64,000 nt of DNA from JAFAXD01 sp963816775 (lineage in GTDB: Bacteria; Pseudomonadota; Alphaproteobacteria; Rhizobiales; Xanthobacteraceae), in NCBI GenBank assembly GCA_963816775.1, contig CAWFLX010000029.1, positions 62,001 through 126,000 of the forward strand. The letters are read 5' to 3'. The position numbers were made by a program, and so were the translations under genes. Below the pieces are notes generated by a model, which saw nothing but the letters and a program-made list of their open reading frames with translations, did not search any database and was not told the origin of the DNA. This document shows positions 1 through 12,238 of this stretch, one piece after another; position 1 is the first letter of the stretch, and every line of letters starts with the position of its first letter.

Positions 1-2
1 TC

Positions 3-212
3 GGCGGCAAACGCGCGCGCCTTCTTCAGAACGCGGACTACCCCACCCGCTACATTCAGACCATCGACTACGAGGCGCCCGAGGAGATCGAGGTCAACCG
101 CCAGCGCTTCGCCAGCGACGCCCGGCTGCAGGGATTTCTACAAGCCTGGCGTTCAGTCATTGGCGACGGGATCGAAATCGATATCTACCAGGACGTCGCA
201 AACGGCGACTGA
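3..212 (+). CDS. 3' end of an unrecognised gene (69 codons visible)
   Basis: An open frame enters from the left edge and stops at TGA 210-212. The last 69 residues end in IDIYQDVANGD and contain the stretch RYIQTIDYEAPEEIE. Codon use matches the neighbouring genes, so it is probably a real coding end. I do not recognise the family, and the N-terminal part lies outside the window. Confidence 0.5.
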   Translation, partial: GGKRARLLQNADYPTRYIQTIDYEAPEEIEVNRQRFASDARLQGFLQAWRSVIGDGIEIDIYQDVANGD

Positions 213-551
213 TGCACAAATGGGCAGAGCCGGGACCCCTACACCATAGCGGTAATGCCGGGTTCCAGAAGTGCACCCTGCGGGGGCGCCATGGCGGGCG
301 CTATATTTCATCATTTAATTCAAAGACTTGAATGTGGTGCCTGGCGGCCCGGCCGGTCGCGTACTGCTTTCGTGCGGGTTAGCCTGCGCCTTATTTTCCG
401 CCCATCACTGCGTTAAACACGCTTAAAGCTTTTGTGGGTGGGCATTGCCCACACGACTTTTTGACCAAGCGGGGCTTGCGCCCAACGCGATAATGTATAA
501 AAGTATATAAAGACATTGTTATATGCGAATGAAGTGCACGGGGAGTGCCTC
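213..551 (+). promoter_or_regulatory. metF upstream region with hairpin and AT-rich promoter zone
   Basis: This 339-base gap holds no convincing gene. At 438-452 there is a GTGGGC-ATT-GCCCAC hairpin, followed by five T at 458-462, and the outer arms CGCTT (about 419-423) and AAGCG (about 467-471) can also pair. At 490-525 the DNA becomes unusually AT-rich, with AATGT (492-496) and ACATT (513-517) as inverted half sites. This is a plausible promoter/operator, possibly for a methionine-type repressor. The ribosome binding site GGGGAG lies seven to eight bases before ATG 552. No known riboswitch consensus fits well. Confidence 0.4.
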
Positions 552-1472
552 ATGACCACCCTGAGTGCCTTGGCGGCCAGTCGGCGTTTTGAGCTCGGCG
601 CGAATCCCGGGCTCAGCGTCTCGTTCGAGTTCTTCCCGCCTCGAACGCCCGAAATGGAAAAGGACTTGTGGCACGCCATCAGCCGCCTCGCCCCGCTTGG
701 CCCGATATTCGTATCGGTGACCTACGGGGCCGGCGGCTCTACGCGCGAGCGCACGCACGCGACCATCGAGCGCATTCTCGCCGAGACCGATTTGGTGCCC
801 GCCGCGCATCTCACCTGCGTCGGCGCCACGCGCGCTGAAATCTCCGAGGTCGTGCGCCGCTATTGGGAGGCGGGCGTCCGCCATATCGTGGCCTTGCGCG
901 GCGATCCGCCTGGCGGCTTAGGCGTGGCTTACCAGCCGCATCCCGAAGGGTACCTCAACGCCGCCGACTTGGTCGCCGGCATCCGGCGCGAGGTTGACGC
1001 GGAGATCACCGTGTCGGCCTATCCGGAAAAGCATCCCGACAGTCCCGACGTCGAGGCCGACCTCGACATGCTGTCCGCAAAAGTCGACGCCGGGGCGACC
1101 CGCGCCATCACCCAGTTCTTCTTCGATAACGACCGCTACTTCCGCTACGTCGACCGCGTCCGCGCGCGTGGCATTGATGTCCCGGTCGTGCCCGGCATCC
1201 TCCCGGTGCAGAACTTCAATCAGGTGAAGCAGTTCGCACAACGTTGCGGGACGAGCGTGCCGGGCTGGCTGGCGCGCCGGTTCGAGGGGCTCGATGACGA
1301 TCCGGCCACCCGCAAGCTGATCGCCGCGACGGTGGCTGCCGAACAGGTGCTCGATCTTGTCGCCCGCGGCGTGCGCGACTTTCACTTTTACACCATGAAC
1401 CGCGCCGATCTGGTCTACGCGATCTGTCATCTGCTGGATCTGCGTCCGCAAGCAAAGCGCCAGGCGGCGTGA
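552..1472 (+). CDS. metF: 5,10-methylenetetrahydrofolate reductase
   Basis: MetF reduces 5,10-methylene-THF to 5-methyl-THF in the cytosol, using an FAD TIM barrel, and supplies the methyl donor for MetH. The 306-residue product has the typical length. It begins with the family signature SVSFEFFPPRTPEME (about residues 22-36) and carries the HIVALRGDPPGG loop and the ITQFFFDNDRY segment. ATG 552 is chosen over an upstream in-frame ATG at 516 because GGGGAG is correctly spaced before it and the family starts near here. metH follows 37 bases downstream on the same strand, so the two probably form a methyl-cycle operon. Confidence 0.95.
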   Translation: MTTLSALAASRRFELGANPGLSVSFEFFPPRTPEMEKDLWHAISRLAPLGPIFVSVTYGAGGSTRERTHATIERILAETDLVPAAHLTCVGATRAEISEVVRRYWEAGVRHIVALRGDPPGGLGVAYQPHPEGYLNAADLVAGIRREVDAEITVSAYPEKHPDSPDVEADLDMLSAKVDAGATRAITQFFFDNDRYFRYVDRVRARGIDVPVVPGILPVQNFNQVKQFAQRCGTSVPGWLARRFEGLDDDPATRKLIAATVAAEQVLDLVARGVRDFHFYTMNRADLVYAICHLLDLRPQAKRQAA

Positions 1473-1509
1473 GCTGAAATTTCCGGATACGAGTAACGAA
1501 AGCGTTGGC

Positions 1510-5235
<3,726 letters not shown>

Positions 5236-5240
5236 CAAGA

Positions 5241-6005
5241 CTATTTTATTGCTACATCCTTCGCAATTTGAGTCAAAGCTTCCTGCACGGTCGTCATGAA
5301 CTGCGCAGGGAAGATGATGGTCGAATTCTTTTCAGTCGCGATTTCCGCCATGGTCTGCAACGTGCGCAGCTGCAGCGCCACCGGGTGCTGCGCGATGATG
5401 TCGGCCGCCTGACCAAGTTTCACGGCGGCCTGGTATTCGCCTTCCGCGGCGACGATCTTTGCGCGCCGCTCGCGCTCCGCCTCTGCTTCTTTGGCCATGG
5501 CGCGCTGCATGTTGTCGGGCATTTGGATGTCTTTGATCTCGACCGCGGTGACTTGCGCGCCCCAGGGTTCGGTGTGCCCATCGATGACGTTCTTGATCTG
5601 CTCGTTGATGCCGGCCGTGTCAGACAGTAGTTGATCGAGGCTGAAGCGGCCAACGACATTGCGCACCGTCGTTTGGCTGATCTGGTTGATCGCAGCGTGG
5701 ACGTTTTCGATCGCAATCACCGCTTTTTCGGGATCGGTGACGTGATAGTAGGCGACCGCCGCGATGTCGATTGAGACATTGTCCTTGGTGATGATCTTCT
5801 GCGATGGAATCAGCATGGTGACGGTGCGCAGCGAGACGCGCGTCATCTGCTGAAGCGGGAGGAAAATGAAACTAAGCCCGGGTGAGCGCACGCCGGTGAA
5901 TTTGCCCAGCAGAAACACGACGCCGCGCTCGTACTGCCGAAGCACGCGCATCGAGACCAGAATGTAGAGGACGATCACGATGCCGAGAATGCCGAGGAAG
6001 CCCAT
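5241..6005 (-). CDS. Slipin / stomatin-like SPFH-domain protein
   Basis: The 254-residue product starts with one hydrophobic segment (MGFLGILGIVIVLYILVSM), then an SPFH/band-7 domain (about 25-190; RQYERGVVFLLGKF, RTVTMLIPSQ, TKDNVSIDIAAVAYY) and an alanine/glutamate-rich helix (AMAKEAEAERERRAKI). This is the slipin layout: a membrane-anchored scaffold oligomer on the inner membrane. Start 6005 is chosen because it gives the normal slipin N-terminus; the open frame runs about 90 codons further upstream through non-conserved sequence and a palindromic repeat. Slipins are often paired with an NfeD protein, but none is adjacent here. It is convergent with metH, five bases apart. Confidence 0.9.
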   Translation of the reverse strand: MGFLGILGIVIVLYILVSMRVLRQYERGVVFLLGKFTGVRSPGLSFIFLPLQQMTRVSLRTVTMLIPSQKIITKDNVSIDIAAVAYYHVTDPEKAVIAIENVHAAINQISQTTVRNVVGRFSLDQLLSDTAGINEQIKNVIDGHTEPWGAQVTAVEIKDIQMPDNMQRAMAKEAEAERERRAKIVAAEGEYQAAVKLGQAADIIAQHPVALQLRTLQTMAEIATEKNSTIIFPAQFMTTVQEALTQIAKDVAIK

Positions 6006-6142
6006 GGCAGTTACCCAATTTGGTGGCGGTGGGATCGAAGCGAAGCGATAAGAAACATATACTGCCGCAGCAGAGGGCGAAAAGGCATATGGGGGCTGCG
6101 GCCCTGGACGGTGGTCAGCATAGAGCTTGCCGAGAAGCCGCT

Positions 6143-6217
6143 CTAGTGCGCTTTTCGATTTGAAGTTCCGTCGCGAGCTTGCGGGTTGCGGTAGGAACTT
6201 CAAATCGGCGGCGCTAG
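6143..6217. repeat. Palindromic repeat family A, copy 1
   Basis: A 75-bp imperfect palindrome that begins and ends in CTAG. The arms contain GATTTGAAGTTCC and GGAACTTCAAATC around a loop of about 25 bases. It lies between the slipin start and the first Bug protein gene, 27 bases before that gene's ATG. Related copies are at 10169, 14735, 39310 and 49786. Confidence 0.85.
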
Positions 6218-6244
6218 ACTGGGTCAAAACCAGGGAGGCCCGCC

Positions 6245-7228
6245 ATGCTGTCACGCCGCAAAATGCTGCTCTCATCCGCGGGAGCCGCGCTCGCGGCGCC
6301 CAGCGTCGTGACCACGCTCAGGGCCGAAGAGAGCTGGCCGGCGCGCGAGGTTCATGCGATCTGCATGTTTCCCCCCGGCACCGGCGCTGACATCTACGTG
6401 CGCTTCTTCGCCCGCAAGCTGCAAGAAGCGGTCGGCAAGACCGTCATCGTCGAGAACAAGGTCGGCGCCTTCGGCAACATCGCAAACGAATACGTCGCGC
6501 GTTCGAAGCCCGACGGCTACACGATCTATATCGCACCCACCAATCTGCTGGCGATCGCGCCGCACCTCTACACCAAACTTTCATACGACCCGCTGAGCGA
6601 CTTCGAGACAGTGACGACCTTGTTCAAGCTGCCGTTCATCCTGATCGTGTCCGGCGACAGTCCGTTCAAAAGCGTGGCTGACCTGACGGGCTATCTCAAA
6701 CAGAGAGGTGACCAGGCCTCGTACGCGTCGGTTTCGACGGTCAGTCTGGTCAGCGCCGAACTGTTCAAGGCGCAATTCGGGCTCAAGACGGTCGAGGTCA
6801 AATACAAGGAATCGAGCGCAGCGCTCGCCGACCTTTGGGGTGGCAACGTCGTCTTCCTCTATCTCGACCCCGCCGGCAGCGCAGCACATATCGCGGCCGG
6901 CAAGCTACGCGCCCTGGCGGTGACCACGGCAAATCGCGTCGAAGCCTTAAGCGACATTCCGGGCTCGGCCGAGGTCGGAATCATGAACTCGGATTTGTTT
7001 TCCTGGTGGTCGGTGCACACGCCGAAGGGGGTGCCCAAGCCGATCCTCGACAAGCTGGAATGGGTGTTCAATCAAATCGCGGTCGAGCCGGATACCAAAG
7101 CGTTCCTGGCGAAAACCGGCTCCGACGTTTTTCCCGGCAATGCCAAGCTCGCGCGCGAGCTGCTGATCAAAGGGGTCAAGGACTGGGGCGGTTACGTCAA
7201 GCTCGCGAAGATCGAGCCGCTGTCGTGA
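6245..7228 (+). CDS. Bug/TctC-family periplasmic solute-binding protein
   Basis: A 327-residue protein with an N-terminal export signal (MLSRRKMLLSSAGAALAAP, twin-Arg-like SRRK) and the tripartite tricarboxylate receptor fold: ICMFPPGTGADIYVRFFA, VENKVGAFGNIANEYVA, DGYTIYIAPTN and the closing TPKGVPKPILDKL region. Bug proteins bind carboxylates or related small molecules in the periplasm. No TctA or TctB membrane gene is adjacent, so it is an orphan. The stop overlaps the GTG start of the downstream oxidoreductase by four bases, which suggests co-translation and a shared substrate pathway. Confidence 0.9.
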   Translation: MLSRRKMLLSSAGAALAAPSVVTTLRAEESWPAREVHAICMFPPGTGADIYVRFFARKLQEAVGKTVIVENKVGAFGNIANEYVARSKPDGYTIYIAPTNLLAIAPHLYTKLSYDPLSDFETVTTLFKLPFILIVSGDSPFKSVADLTGYLKQRGDQASYASVSTVSLVSAELFKAQFGLKTVEVKYKESSAALADLWGGNVVFLYLDPAGSAAHIAAGKLRALAVTTANRVEALSDIPGSAEVGIMNSDLFSWWSVHTPKGVPKPILDKLEWVFNQIAVEPDTKAFLAKTGSDVFPGNAKLARELLIKGVKDWGGYVKLAKIEPLS

Positions 7229-8220
7229 TCGCAGCCGGAATCGTCGGGCTCGGCTGGTGGGGACGGATTATCGCGGCCACGCTGGCGGACAGCCGCAATA
7301 TTCGCCTGGTGGCGGCGGCGGATCTGAACCCGGACGCGGAGACGTTCGCAGGCGCGCATGGTCTGACGTTCACCATCGATTTCGACCAACTGATCGCGGA
7401 TCCGCACATCGACGCCGTCATCTTGTGCACGCCGCATACGTTGCATTGCGATCAGATCGTCCGCGCCGCCGCTGCCGGCAAACACGTGTTCTGCGAAAAG
7501 CCGCTGGCGCTGACCCGCGCCGACGCAGTGCGCGCGATCGAAGCGTGCAACGCGGCTGGCGTCACGCTGGCGGTCGGACACGAACGGCGGTTCGAGCCGC
7601 CAACGCTCGATCTGCGCCGGCGTGTTGAAGCGGGGGAACTCGGGACGCTGCTGCAGATCGAGGCGAACTTCAGCCAGGATAAGTTCCTGACACTCCCGGC
7701 CGGCAATTGGCGGCTATCCGAGCGCGACGCGCCGGCCGGGCCGATGACCGCCACCGGCATTCATCTCCTCGACCTCGGCGTCAGTTTTCTCGGACGGCCG
7801 ACGGCGGCCCTGGCGCGCGTGAGCACGCTGAGCGGCAAACTGCCGAACGGTGACACGCTGGCGGCGCTGGTGAGCTTCGAGCACGGCACCAATTTGTTGA
7901 TCAGCGCCATTCTGGCAACGCCGTTCGAGGGACGGTTTGCCGTTTACGGCACCCGCGGATGGGTCGAAATTCGCGACAAGAGCCATCCCGAGCATCCGAC
8001 CGGTTGGACGGTGATCCGGCAATTCGCCGGCCGTGACCGCGAGGTCGCCGACTACGCGCCGTTGTCGGGTGTGCGCAACAACCTCGAGGCTTTTGCGAAG
8101 GCTGCCGCAGGCGGACCGGCCTATCCGATGCCGCAGCAGCAGATGATCGACAACATCGCCGCGCTCGAAGCGATCTTCAAATCGGCGAAGAAAGGCGCGA
8201 TCGTCGAGGTTGAGCGCTAA
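7225..8220 (+). CDS. Gfo/Idh/MocA-family NAD(P)-dependent oxidoreductase
   Basis: A 331-residue product starting at GTG 7225, inside the GTGA overlap with the upstream Bug gene. The N-terminal Rossmann fold is clear (GIVGLGWWGRIIA), followed by the family HVFCEKPLALT motif (around residues 88-98) and a C-terminal alpha/beta substrate domain. Family members oxidise or reduce sugars, inositols and related polyols with bound NAD(P). The substrate cannot be read from sequence, but coupling to a binding protein suggests it acts on the imported compound. The stop TAA shares bases with the stop of the opposing phosphoesterase gene. Confidence 0.9.
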   Translation: MIAAGIVGLGWWGRIIAATLADSRNIRLVAAADLNPDAETFAGAHGLTFTIDFDQLIADPHIDAVILCTPHTLHCDQIVRAAAAGKHVFCEKPLALTRADAVRAIEACNAAGVTLAVGHERRFEPPTLDLRRRVEAGELGTLLQIEANFSQDKFLTLPAGNWRLSERDAPAGPMTATGIHLLDLGVSFLGRPTAALARVSTLSGKLPNGDTLAALVSFEHGTNLLISAILATPFEGRFAVYGTRGWVEIRDKSHPEHPTGWTVIRQFAGRDREVADYAPLSGVRNNLEAFAKAAAGGPAYPMPQQQMIDNIAALEAIFKSAKKGAIVEVER

Positions 8221-9488
8221 TTTCCACAGTCGACCGAGCGCCCGTCAATTCGGCAACGGCCGAACGGCTGGCCGTGCGTGCCGTAGTTCGTGATGGTCCA
8301 TTGGACGGGTGCCGCATCCGGCGTGCGCTCAAGCATTGAAAAGCCGAACGTCCGCGGCTTGGCAATGCCGGCCTTGATGTGCATGCCGTTCACCACGAGT
8401 CCCACCGGATTGGTCGGCGCATTCGGTGACAGCAGATCGCCACCGTGTCCGGAGATGATCGCCACCGGAATGTCTTCCACATAGGCGTCGACCTCGAACT
8501 TGTGCTGATGCCCGTTGAGCATCAGCTGCACGTTGCCCGGAATGTTGCCTTTGGCGGCAAGCGCCAGCGTCTTGTTGTCGCCGCCGGATTTCTCAGGCAC
8601 TTCGGTCCCGTCGGTCGACCAGATGACGCGATGGAACGCGAGCCAGACGATGCCGCTCGGCGCCAGCTTGGCCACGGATTTGAATTGCTCGCGATAAAGC
8701 GCCGCCTCCTGTTCGTCAGCCCTTTCCTCGCGCGCACTCGCTGTGTCCATGACCACAACCGAGACCCCGCCGATGTCAGCGACGAATGGATCCGCAGTCT
8801 TGAGGCAGCCATCGCGCCCGGCCTTCGGATCGTAAGGATAGGGATCGAGCGTGCGGACCCAGCCGAGGCCGCCGCGCTCACATTCCTCGTGATTGCCGCG
8901 CACGAATACCCAGGGCGCCGTCTCGAGCAGCAGACGGGCCGGCGAAAAAAAATCGGCGCGCCACGACGCCCAAGTGTCGCCAAACGGGCTGCCGGCGCAG
9001 CCGAGGTTGCCAGCCGGGCAAGCGGTCTCGCGGTAATAGAAATCGCCGACGTGAATGACGAGATCGGGCCGCAGCGTTGAGGCGACGTCGGCGCCGACCT
9101 GGAACGGCCACAAGACTGAATCATTGCAGGCCTGCACGAGTGAATCCTTCAGGCGGCAACCGGTGTCGCCGATCAGCAGAATGCAATTCGGCCGTGCGAC
9201 CGGTAGCGGGACCGGAACGCCGTCGATGGTCACGAGCTTTGCGCCCGGCGTGATCGGCAGCGAGCAAACTCGTATGGGAAAATCCCCGCCGGGTTCGGAG
9301 CGGGTGCGCATCGGTACGGCGACGTTGTCGATCGCCGCTGGCGGACATTGCATCTTGTCGGTAATTGCGCGCGCTTCGATGCCGCCCGGCACGTATTGAA
9401 CCCAGCGTGCATCCTCGGCCGCGGCGGAGGCGGCCGACATCGTCACGGTCAAAAGGCCGAGCACAACGACGCGCATCGTCCGGTGCAT
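8217..9488 (-). CDS. Secreted calcineurin-like metallophosphoesterase
   Basis: A 423-residue product with a signal peptide (MRVVVLGLLTVTMSAASAAAED), so it is periplasmic or exported. The metallophosphoesterase metal ligands are all present: LLIGDTGCR, HVGDFYYR, FVRGNHEEC, and LNGHQHKFEVD near the C-terminus. Several cysteines suggest disulfides. Start 9488 is preferred because GGGAAAG precedes it; ATG 9476 is an alternative that still keeps the signal peptide. The substrate (phosphomonoester or diester) is not predictable. The gene is convergent with the Gfo/Idh gene and shares a four-base stop overlap. Confidence 0.88.
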   Translation of the reverse strand: MHRTMRVVVLGLLTVTMSAASAAAEDARWVQYVPGGIEARAITDKMQCPPAAIDNVAVPMRTRSEPGGDFPIRVCSLPITPGAKLVTIDGVPVPLPVARPNCILLIGDTGCRLKDSLVQACNDSVLWPFQVGADVASTLRPDLVIHVGDFYYRETACPAGNLGCAGSPFGDTWASWRADFFSPARLLLETAPWVFVRGNHEECERGGLGWVRTLDPYPYDPKAGRDGCLKTADPFVADIGGVSVVVMDTASAREERADEQEAALYREQFKSVAKLAPSGIVWLAFHRVIWSTDGTEVPEKSGGDNKTLALAAKGNIPGNVQLMLNGHQHKFEVDAYVEDIPVAIISGHGGDLLSPNAPTNPVGLVVNGMHIKAGIAKPRTFGFSMLERTPDAAPVQWTITNYGTHGQPFGRCRIDGRSVDCGN

Positions 9489-9638
9489 GAACTTTCCCAA
9501 GCCGTCTACAAATTGGCGCGCAGACAAGCACGGCGCGACGGCGCGCGGCAATCACTATCGCTGCTTGTCTAGAACGGTACCAAACTGTAGCGCATCCGCG
9601 CTGGTGGACGACTTGCGCTCGGTTCATGCCAACCAGCG

Positions 9639-10055
9639 TCAGGCGGCGTTGGGACCTTCCGGTTCGAAATTGAGGGCGACGCCGTTGATGCAGTAGCGCA
9701 GGTGTGTGGGCGGCGGGCCGTCGTCGAACACGTGCCCAAGATGGCTCCCGCAGCGGCTGCAATGCGCCTCGGTGCGTACCATGCCGTAAGTGCGGTCCTG
9801 CGTAGTCTCGACCGAGCCCGGAACCGGATCGTTGAAGCTCGGCCAACCGGTTCCGCTCTCGAATTTCTTCATCGACTTGAACAATGGCTGACCGCAGCCG
9901 ACGCAGCTGAACGTGCCGCTGCGCTTCTCGTAGTTCAGCGCGCAGCTTCCCGGCCGCTCGGTCCCGTGTCCGCGCATGATCTGATATTGCTCCGGCGTGA
10001 GCAGGCTGCGCCATTCGGCGTCCGTGTGGGTCACCGGGAATTGCTTGTTCTGCAC
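9639..10055 (-). CDS. msrB: Peptide methionine (R)-S-oxide reductase MsrB
   Basis: MsrB reduces methionine-R-sulfoxide in oxidised proteins, using thioredoxin. The 138-residue protein has the SelR fold with two structural zinc CxxC pairs (SCVGCGQPL and HCSRCGSHLGHVF) and the catalytic cysteine in LRYCINGVAL. GTGWPSF is the conserved substrate loop. There is no signal peptide, so it is cytosolic. It lies next to msrA on the same strand, separated by a pair of palindromic repeats. Confidence 0.96.
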   Translation of the reverse strand: MQNKQFPVTHTDAEWRSLLTPEQYQIMRGHGTERPGSCALNYEKRSGTFSCVGCGQPLFKSMKKFESGTGWPSFNDPVPGSVETTQDRTYGMVRTEAHCSRCGSHLGHVFDDGPPPTHLRYCINGVALNFEPEGPNAA

Positions 10056-10079
10056 GTTTGCCTCCTCCGCGCAAAAACA

Positions 10080-10155
10080 CTAGTGCCCCGCTTCCGAAGT
10101 TCGTAATGCATCGCGGCAATCTCTGACACGAACTTCGGAAGCAAAGGGGCACTAG
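10080..10155. repeat. Palindromic repeat family B, copy 1
   Basis: A 76-bp palindrome with CTAGTGCCCC and GGGGCACTAG termini and inner arms CTTCCGAAGTTCGT and ACGAACTTCGGAAG around a 23-base loop. It lies 24 bases before the msrB start and is followed after 13 bases by a family A element. The same family is seen at 14539 and 39400. Confidence 0.9.
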
Positions 10156-10168
10156 CAAGAATATGATT

Positions 10169-10246
10169 CTAGTGCCGCTTTTCGATTTGAAGTTCCTGCA
10201 CGAGTTTACAGCAACCGCTGTAGGAAATTCAAATCGGCGGCACTAG
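10169..10246. repeat. Palindromic repeat family A, copy 2
   Basis: A 78-bp palindrome, CTAGTGCCG to CGGCACTAG, with inner arms GATTTGAAGTTCCT and AGGAAATTCAAATC. Its terminal CTAG at 10243-10246 contains the TAG stop codon of msrA, read on the minus strand. It is separated from the family B copy by exactly 13 bases. Confidence 0.9.
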
Positions 10247-10962
10247 TTCGTGTTGCTCGCGGTTACCAGCACCGGCGTCGGGCGATAGCGATCCGGAAAC
10301 AGCCGCTTCAGGTTTTCGATCTTGGGCAGGTCATTATAGACGATGTAGAGATTGCTGGGGTGCAGGGTCGCGTAGTCCTGGTGATAGCCCTCGGCCGGGT
10401 AGAATGCGGCCAACGCCCCGACCTTGGTTGCGATTGGTTGCCTGAAGGCCCCGGCGTGGTCGAGTTGTGCAATATAGGCGGCGGCAATTTTTTTCTGTGT
10501 CTCGTCCTTCGCGAAGATCTCCGAGCGATATTGTGGTCCTTCGTCCGGTCCCTGTCGGTTGAGTTCGGTCGGGTCGTGGGCGACCGAAAAATAGATCTGC
10601 AGGATCGTCCCATAGCTGATCACGCTGGGATCGAAGGTGACCTCGACCGATTCGGCATGGCCGGTGCGGCCGGAGCTGACGGCCTCGTAGTTGGCGCTCT
10701 CCTTCGTGCCGCCCGCGTAGCCGGAAACCGCTTTTGTGACGCCTTTGGTGTGCTGGAACACGGCCTGCACTCCCCAGAAGCATCCGCCGGCAAGTACCGC
10801 GGTCTGAAGCCCGCCGGCCTCGGCGGCTGGCGGGTCCACGGCAGGCCCTGGCAGCACGGTTGCGGCTTCCGCCAGCGCAGCCGGGGCCATGAGCAGGCGA
10901 CCGGCCCCAATCAGCGCGATGGCACCAGCGACGACAAGCAAGAGATTTCGCCGAATGAGCAT
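10243..10962 (-). CDS. msrA: Peptide methionine (S)-S-oxide reductase MsrA, exported form
   Basis: MsrA reduces methionine-S-sulfoxide. The 239-residue product has an N-terminal hydrophobic segment (LLLVVAGAIALIGAG) with a following AALAEA cleavage-like site, so it is likely periplasmic or membrane anchored. The catalytic motif GCFWGVQAVF comes next, then GYAGG and the HAESVEVTFDP core. The C-terminus is RPTPVLVTASNTN. The stop codon lies inside the CTAG end of a palindromic repeat. msrB lies downstream, giving both stereospecificities in one locus, but msrB has no signal peptide. Confidence 0.95.
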   Translation of the reverse strand: MLIRRNLLLVVAGAIALIGAGRLLMAPAALAEAATVLPGPAVDPPAAEAGGLQTAVLAGGCFWGVQAVFQHTKGVTKAVSGYAGGTKESANYEAVSSGRTGHAESVEVTFDPSVISYGTILQIYFSVAHDPTELNRQGPDEGPQYRSEIFAKDETQKKIAAAYIAQLDHAGAFRQPIATKVGALAAFYPAEGYHQDYATLHPSNLYIVYNDLPKIENLKRLFPDRYRPTPVLVTASNTN

Positions 10963-11128
10963 TTTCCTGTCCTCCCGAACAAACGTGCCTCAAAATTGAA
11001 GATAGGGACCCTCGAGTGCGGCCGCCAATAACAAAGTTTCACAGCAACTTGATGCAGGTGTCCCTGGTGCCCCACACTGCCGGTCAGGCCCAACTAAGCT
11101 TCGATAACGTGCGATCCGAGCCGCCAAG

Positions 11129-11848
11129 ATGCCTTCATTCAAAGCCATCCGCGCCCGTGCCGCCAAGCGTAAAGGAGGCGATACGGTCCTCGCCGCCCTG
11201 CTCCCGAAGGTGGTAAGTCCAAACAAACTGGCCAAGCTGCCCGACAGCCAAGCCTTGGCGGAGATGGCCAAGCGCATTTTTTCAGCGGGTTTTGTGTGGC
11301 GTGTCATCGAAGCCAAGTGGCCTGGCTTCGAGGAGGCATTCCTCGGTTTTGAACCGGAAAAACTCAATTTCCGGCCCGACGAATTCTGGGAAGGTCTCGC
11401 TCGCGACAAGCGCATCGTGCGCAACCCGCAAAAGATCAAGGCCATCCGCCACAACGCCGCGTTCGTCGTCGACATTGCGCGTGAGCACGGCAGCTTCGGG
11501 GCGTTTCTGGCAGACTGGCCAAGCGCTGATCAGATCGGCTTGCTTGATTTCCTGGCCAAGCGTGGCGCGCGGCTAGGCGGACGCACCGGTCAGTACTTCC
11601 TGCGCTTTACGGGCAAGGATGGTTTCATCGCGTCGCATGATGTCGTGGCGTGCCTGCGGGACGCCGGATTGGATATTTCCGACGACCCGAGCTCCAAGAA
11701 GGAGCTGAGGAAAATCCAGGACCAGTTCAACGCCTGGGCGAAGGAAACCGGCCTGCCGTTCACCCATTTGTCGCGGATCTGCGCCATGTCGGTCGGCGAA
11801 AATTACGATGCCGCGACCCTGCGTCGACGCGGCGCCGAGGGGGATTAA
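11129..11848 (+). CDS. TAG-like DNA-3-methyladenine glycosylase I
   Basis: The 239-residue protein resembles the TAG (3-methyladenine glycosylase I) helical-bundle family: SAGFVWRVIEAKWPGFEEAF and FLGFEPEKLNF match the family's core, and RIVRNPQKIKAIRHNA matches the IVRN-K-I segment. Such enzymes excise 3-methyladenine from DNA. The C-terminal zinc-binding residues of the classical enterobacterial enzyme are not obvious, so this is probably the divergent alphaproteobacterial subgroup. It is divergent from msrA, with about 165 bases between. Confidence 0.75.
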   Translation: MPSFKAIRARAAKRKGGDTVLAALLPKVVSPNKLAKLPDSQALAEMAKRIFSAGFVWRVIEAKWPGFEEAFLGFEPEKLNFRPDEFWEGLARDKRIVRNPQKIKAIRHNAAFVVDIAREHGSFGAFLADWPSADQIGLLDFLAKRGARLGGRTGQYFLRFTGKDGFIASHDVVACLRDAGLDISDDPSSKKELRKIQDQFNAWAKETGLPFTHLSRICAMSVGENYDAATLRRRGAEGD

Positions 11849-12093
11849 AGCGGGCCGGGACCGAGGGGTGCGGTGGGCGCGTTGTGGCAAGAAGGCGCCG
11901 GTCGCTCAAAATCAACACGGCGGACGGCCTAAACCCCGAAACACTGCTCCGTTACCGCACGGTCTATGCCATTAATGGGCTCAAAAGACCCTGGGGCGGG
12001 AATTTATCGAAACTTCAAGGAGTCGGTTTTTGGGCGGTCGGGACGAGCATCCCGTTCGCCAAAACGGTCTTTGGCCGCGGGTTGGGGGCGATC
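11849..12093 (+). other. Non-coding stretch before the porin gene
   Basis: No gene is supported here. The sequence becomes less GC-rich around 11945-12015, and AAGGAG at 12018-12023 could act as a ribosome binding site for an alternative start of the porin signal sequence. No strong promoter, terminator or repeat is visible. Confidence 0.4.
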
Positions 12094-12210
12094 GTGCGGG
12101 CGTTGCTTCTGGGTGGGGTTGCGCTGTTCGCGCTCGGGTGCAGCGAGGCGGCTCGCTGCGCCGAATTGACCGTGCCCGGTATCCGGCACGTCGAACCCCA
12201 ATGCCTATGA
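12094..12210 (+). other. Out-of-frame signal peptide of the porin gene
   Basis: From GTG 12094 this frame encodes a typical export signal (VRALLLGGVALFALG, then a CSEAARCAE cleavage region) and continues ELTVPGIRHVEP before running to a stop at 12210. The mature porin (NAYDWSGFYLGG) continues one base out of frame. Removing one C from CCCC at 12196-12199 joins the two into a single protein of about 680 residues. Confidence 0.7.
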
Positions 12211-12238
12211 TTGGAGTGGTTTCTACCTAGGTGGCCAC

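Noticed and set aside
385..440. Possible second SAM-II riboswitch before metF (GTTAAACACGCTTAAAG resembles the SAM-II core)
   Set aside because: No P1 partner or pseudoknot arm pairs correctly, and GCTAAAA is replaced by GCTTAAAG.
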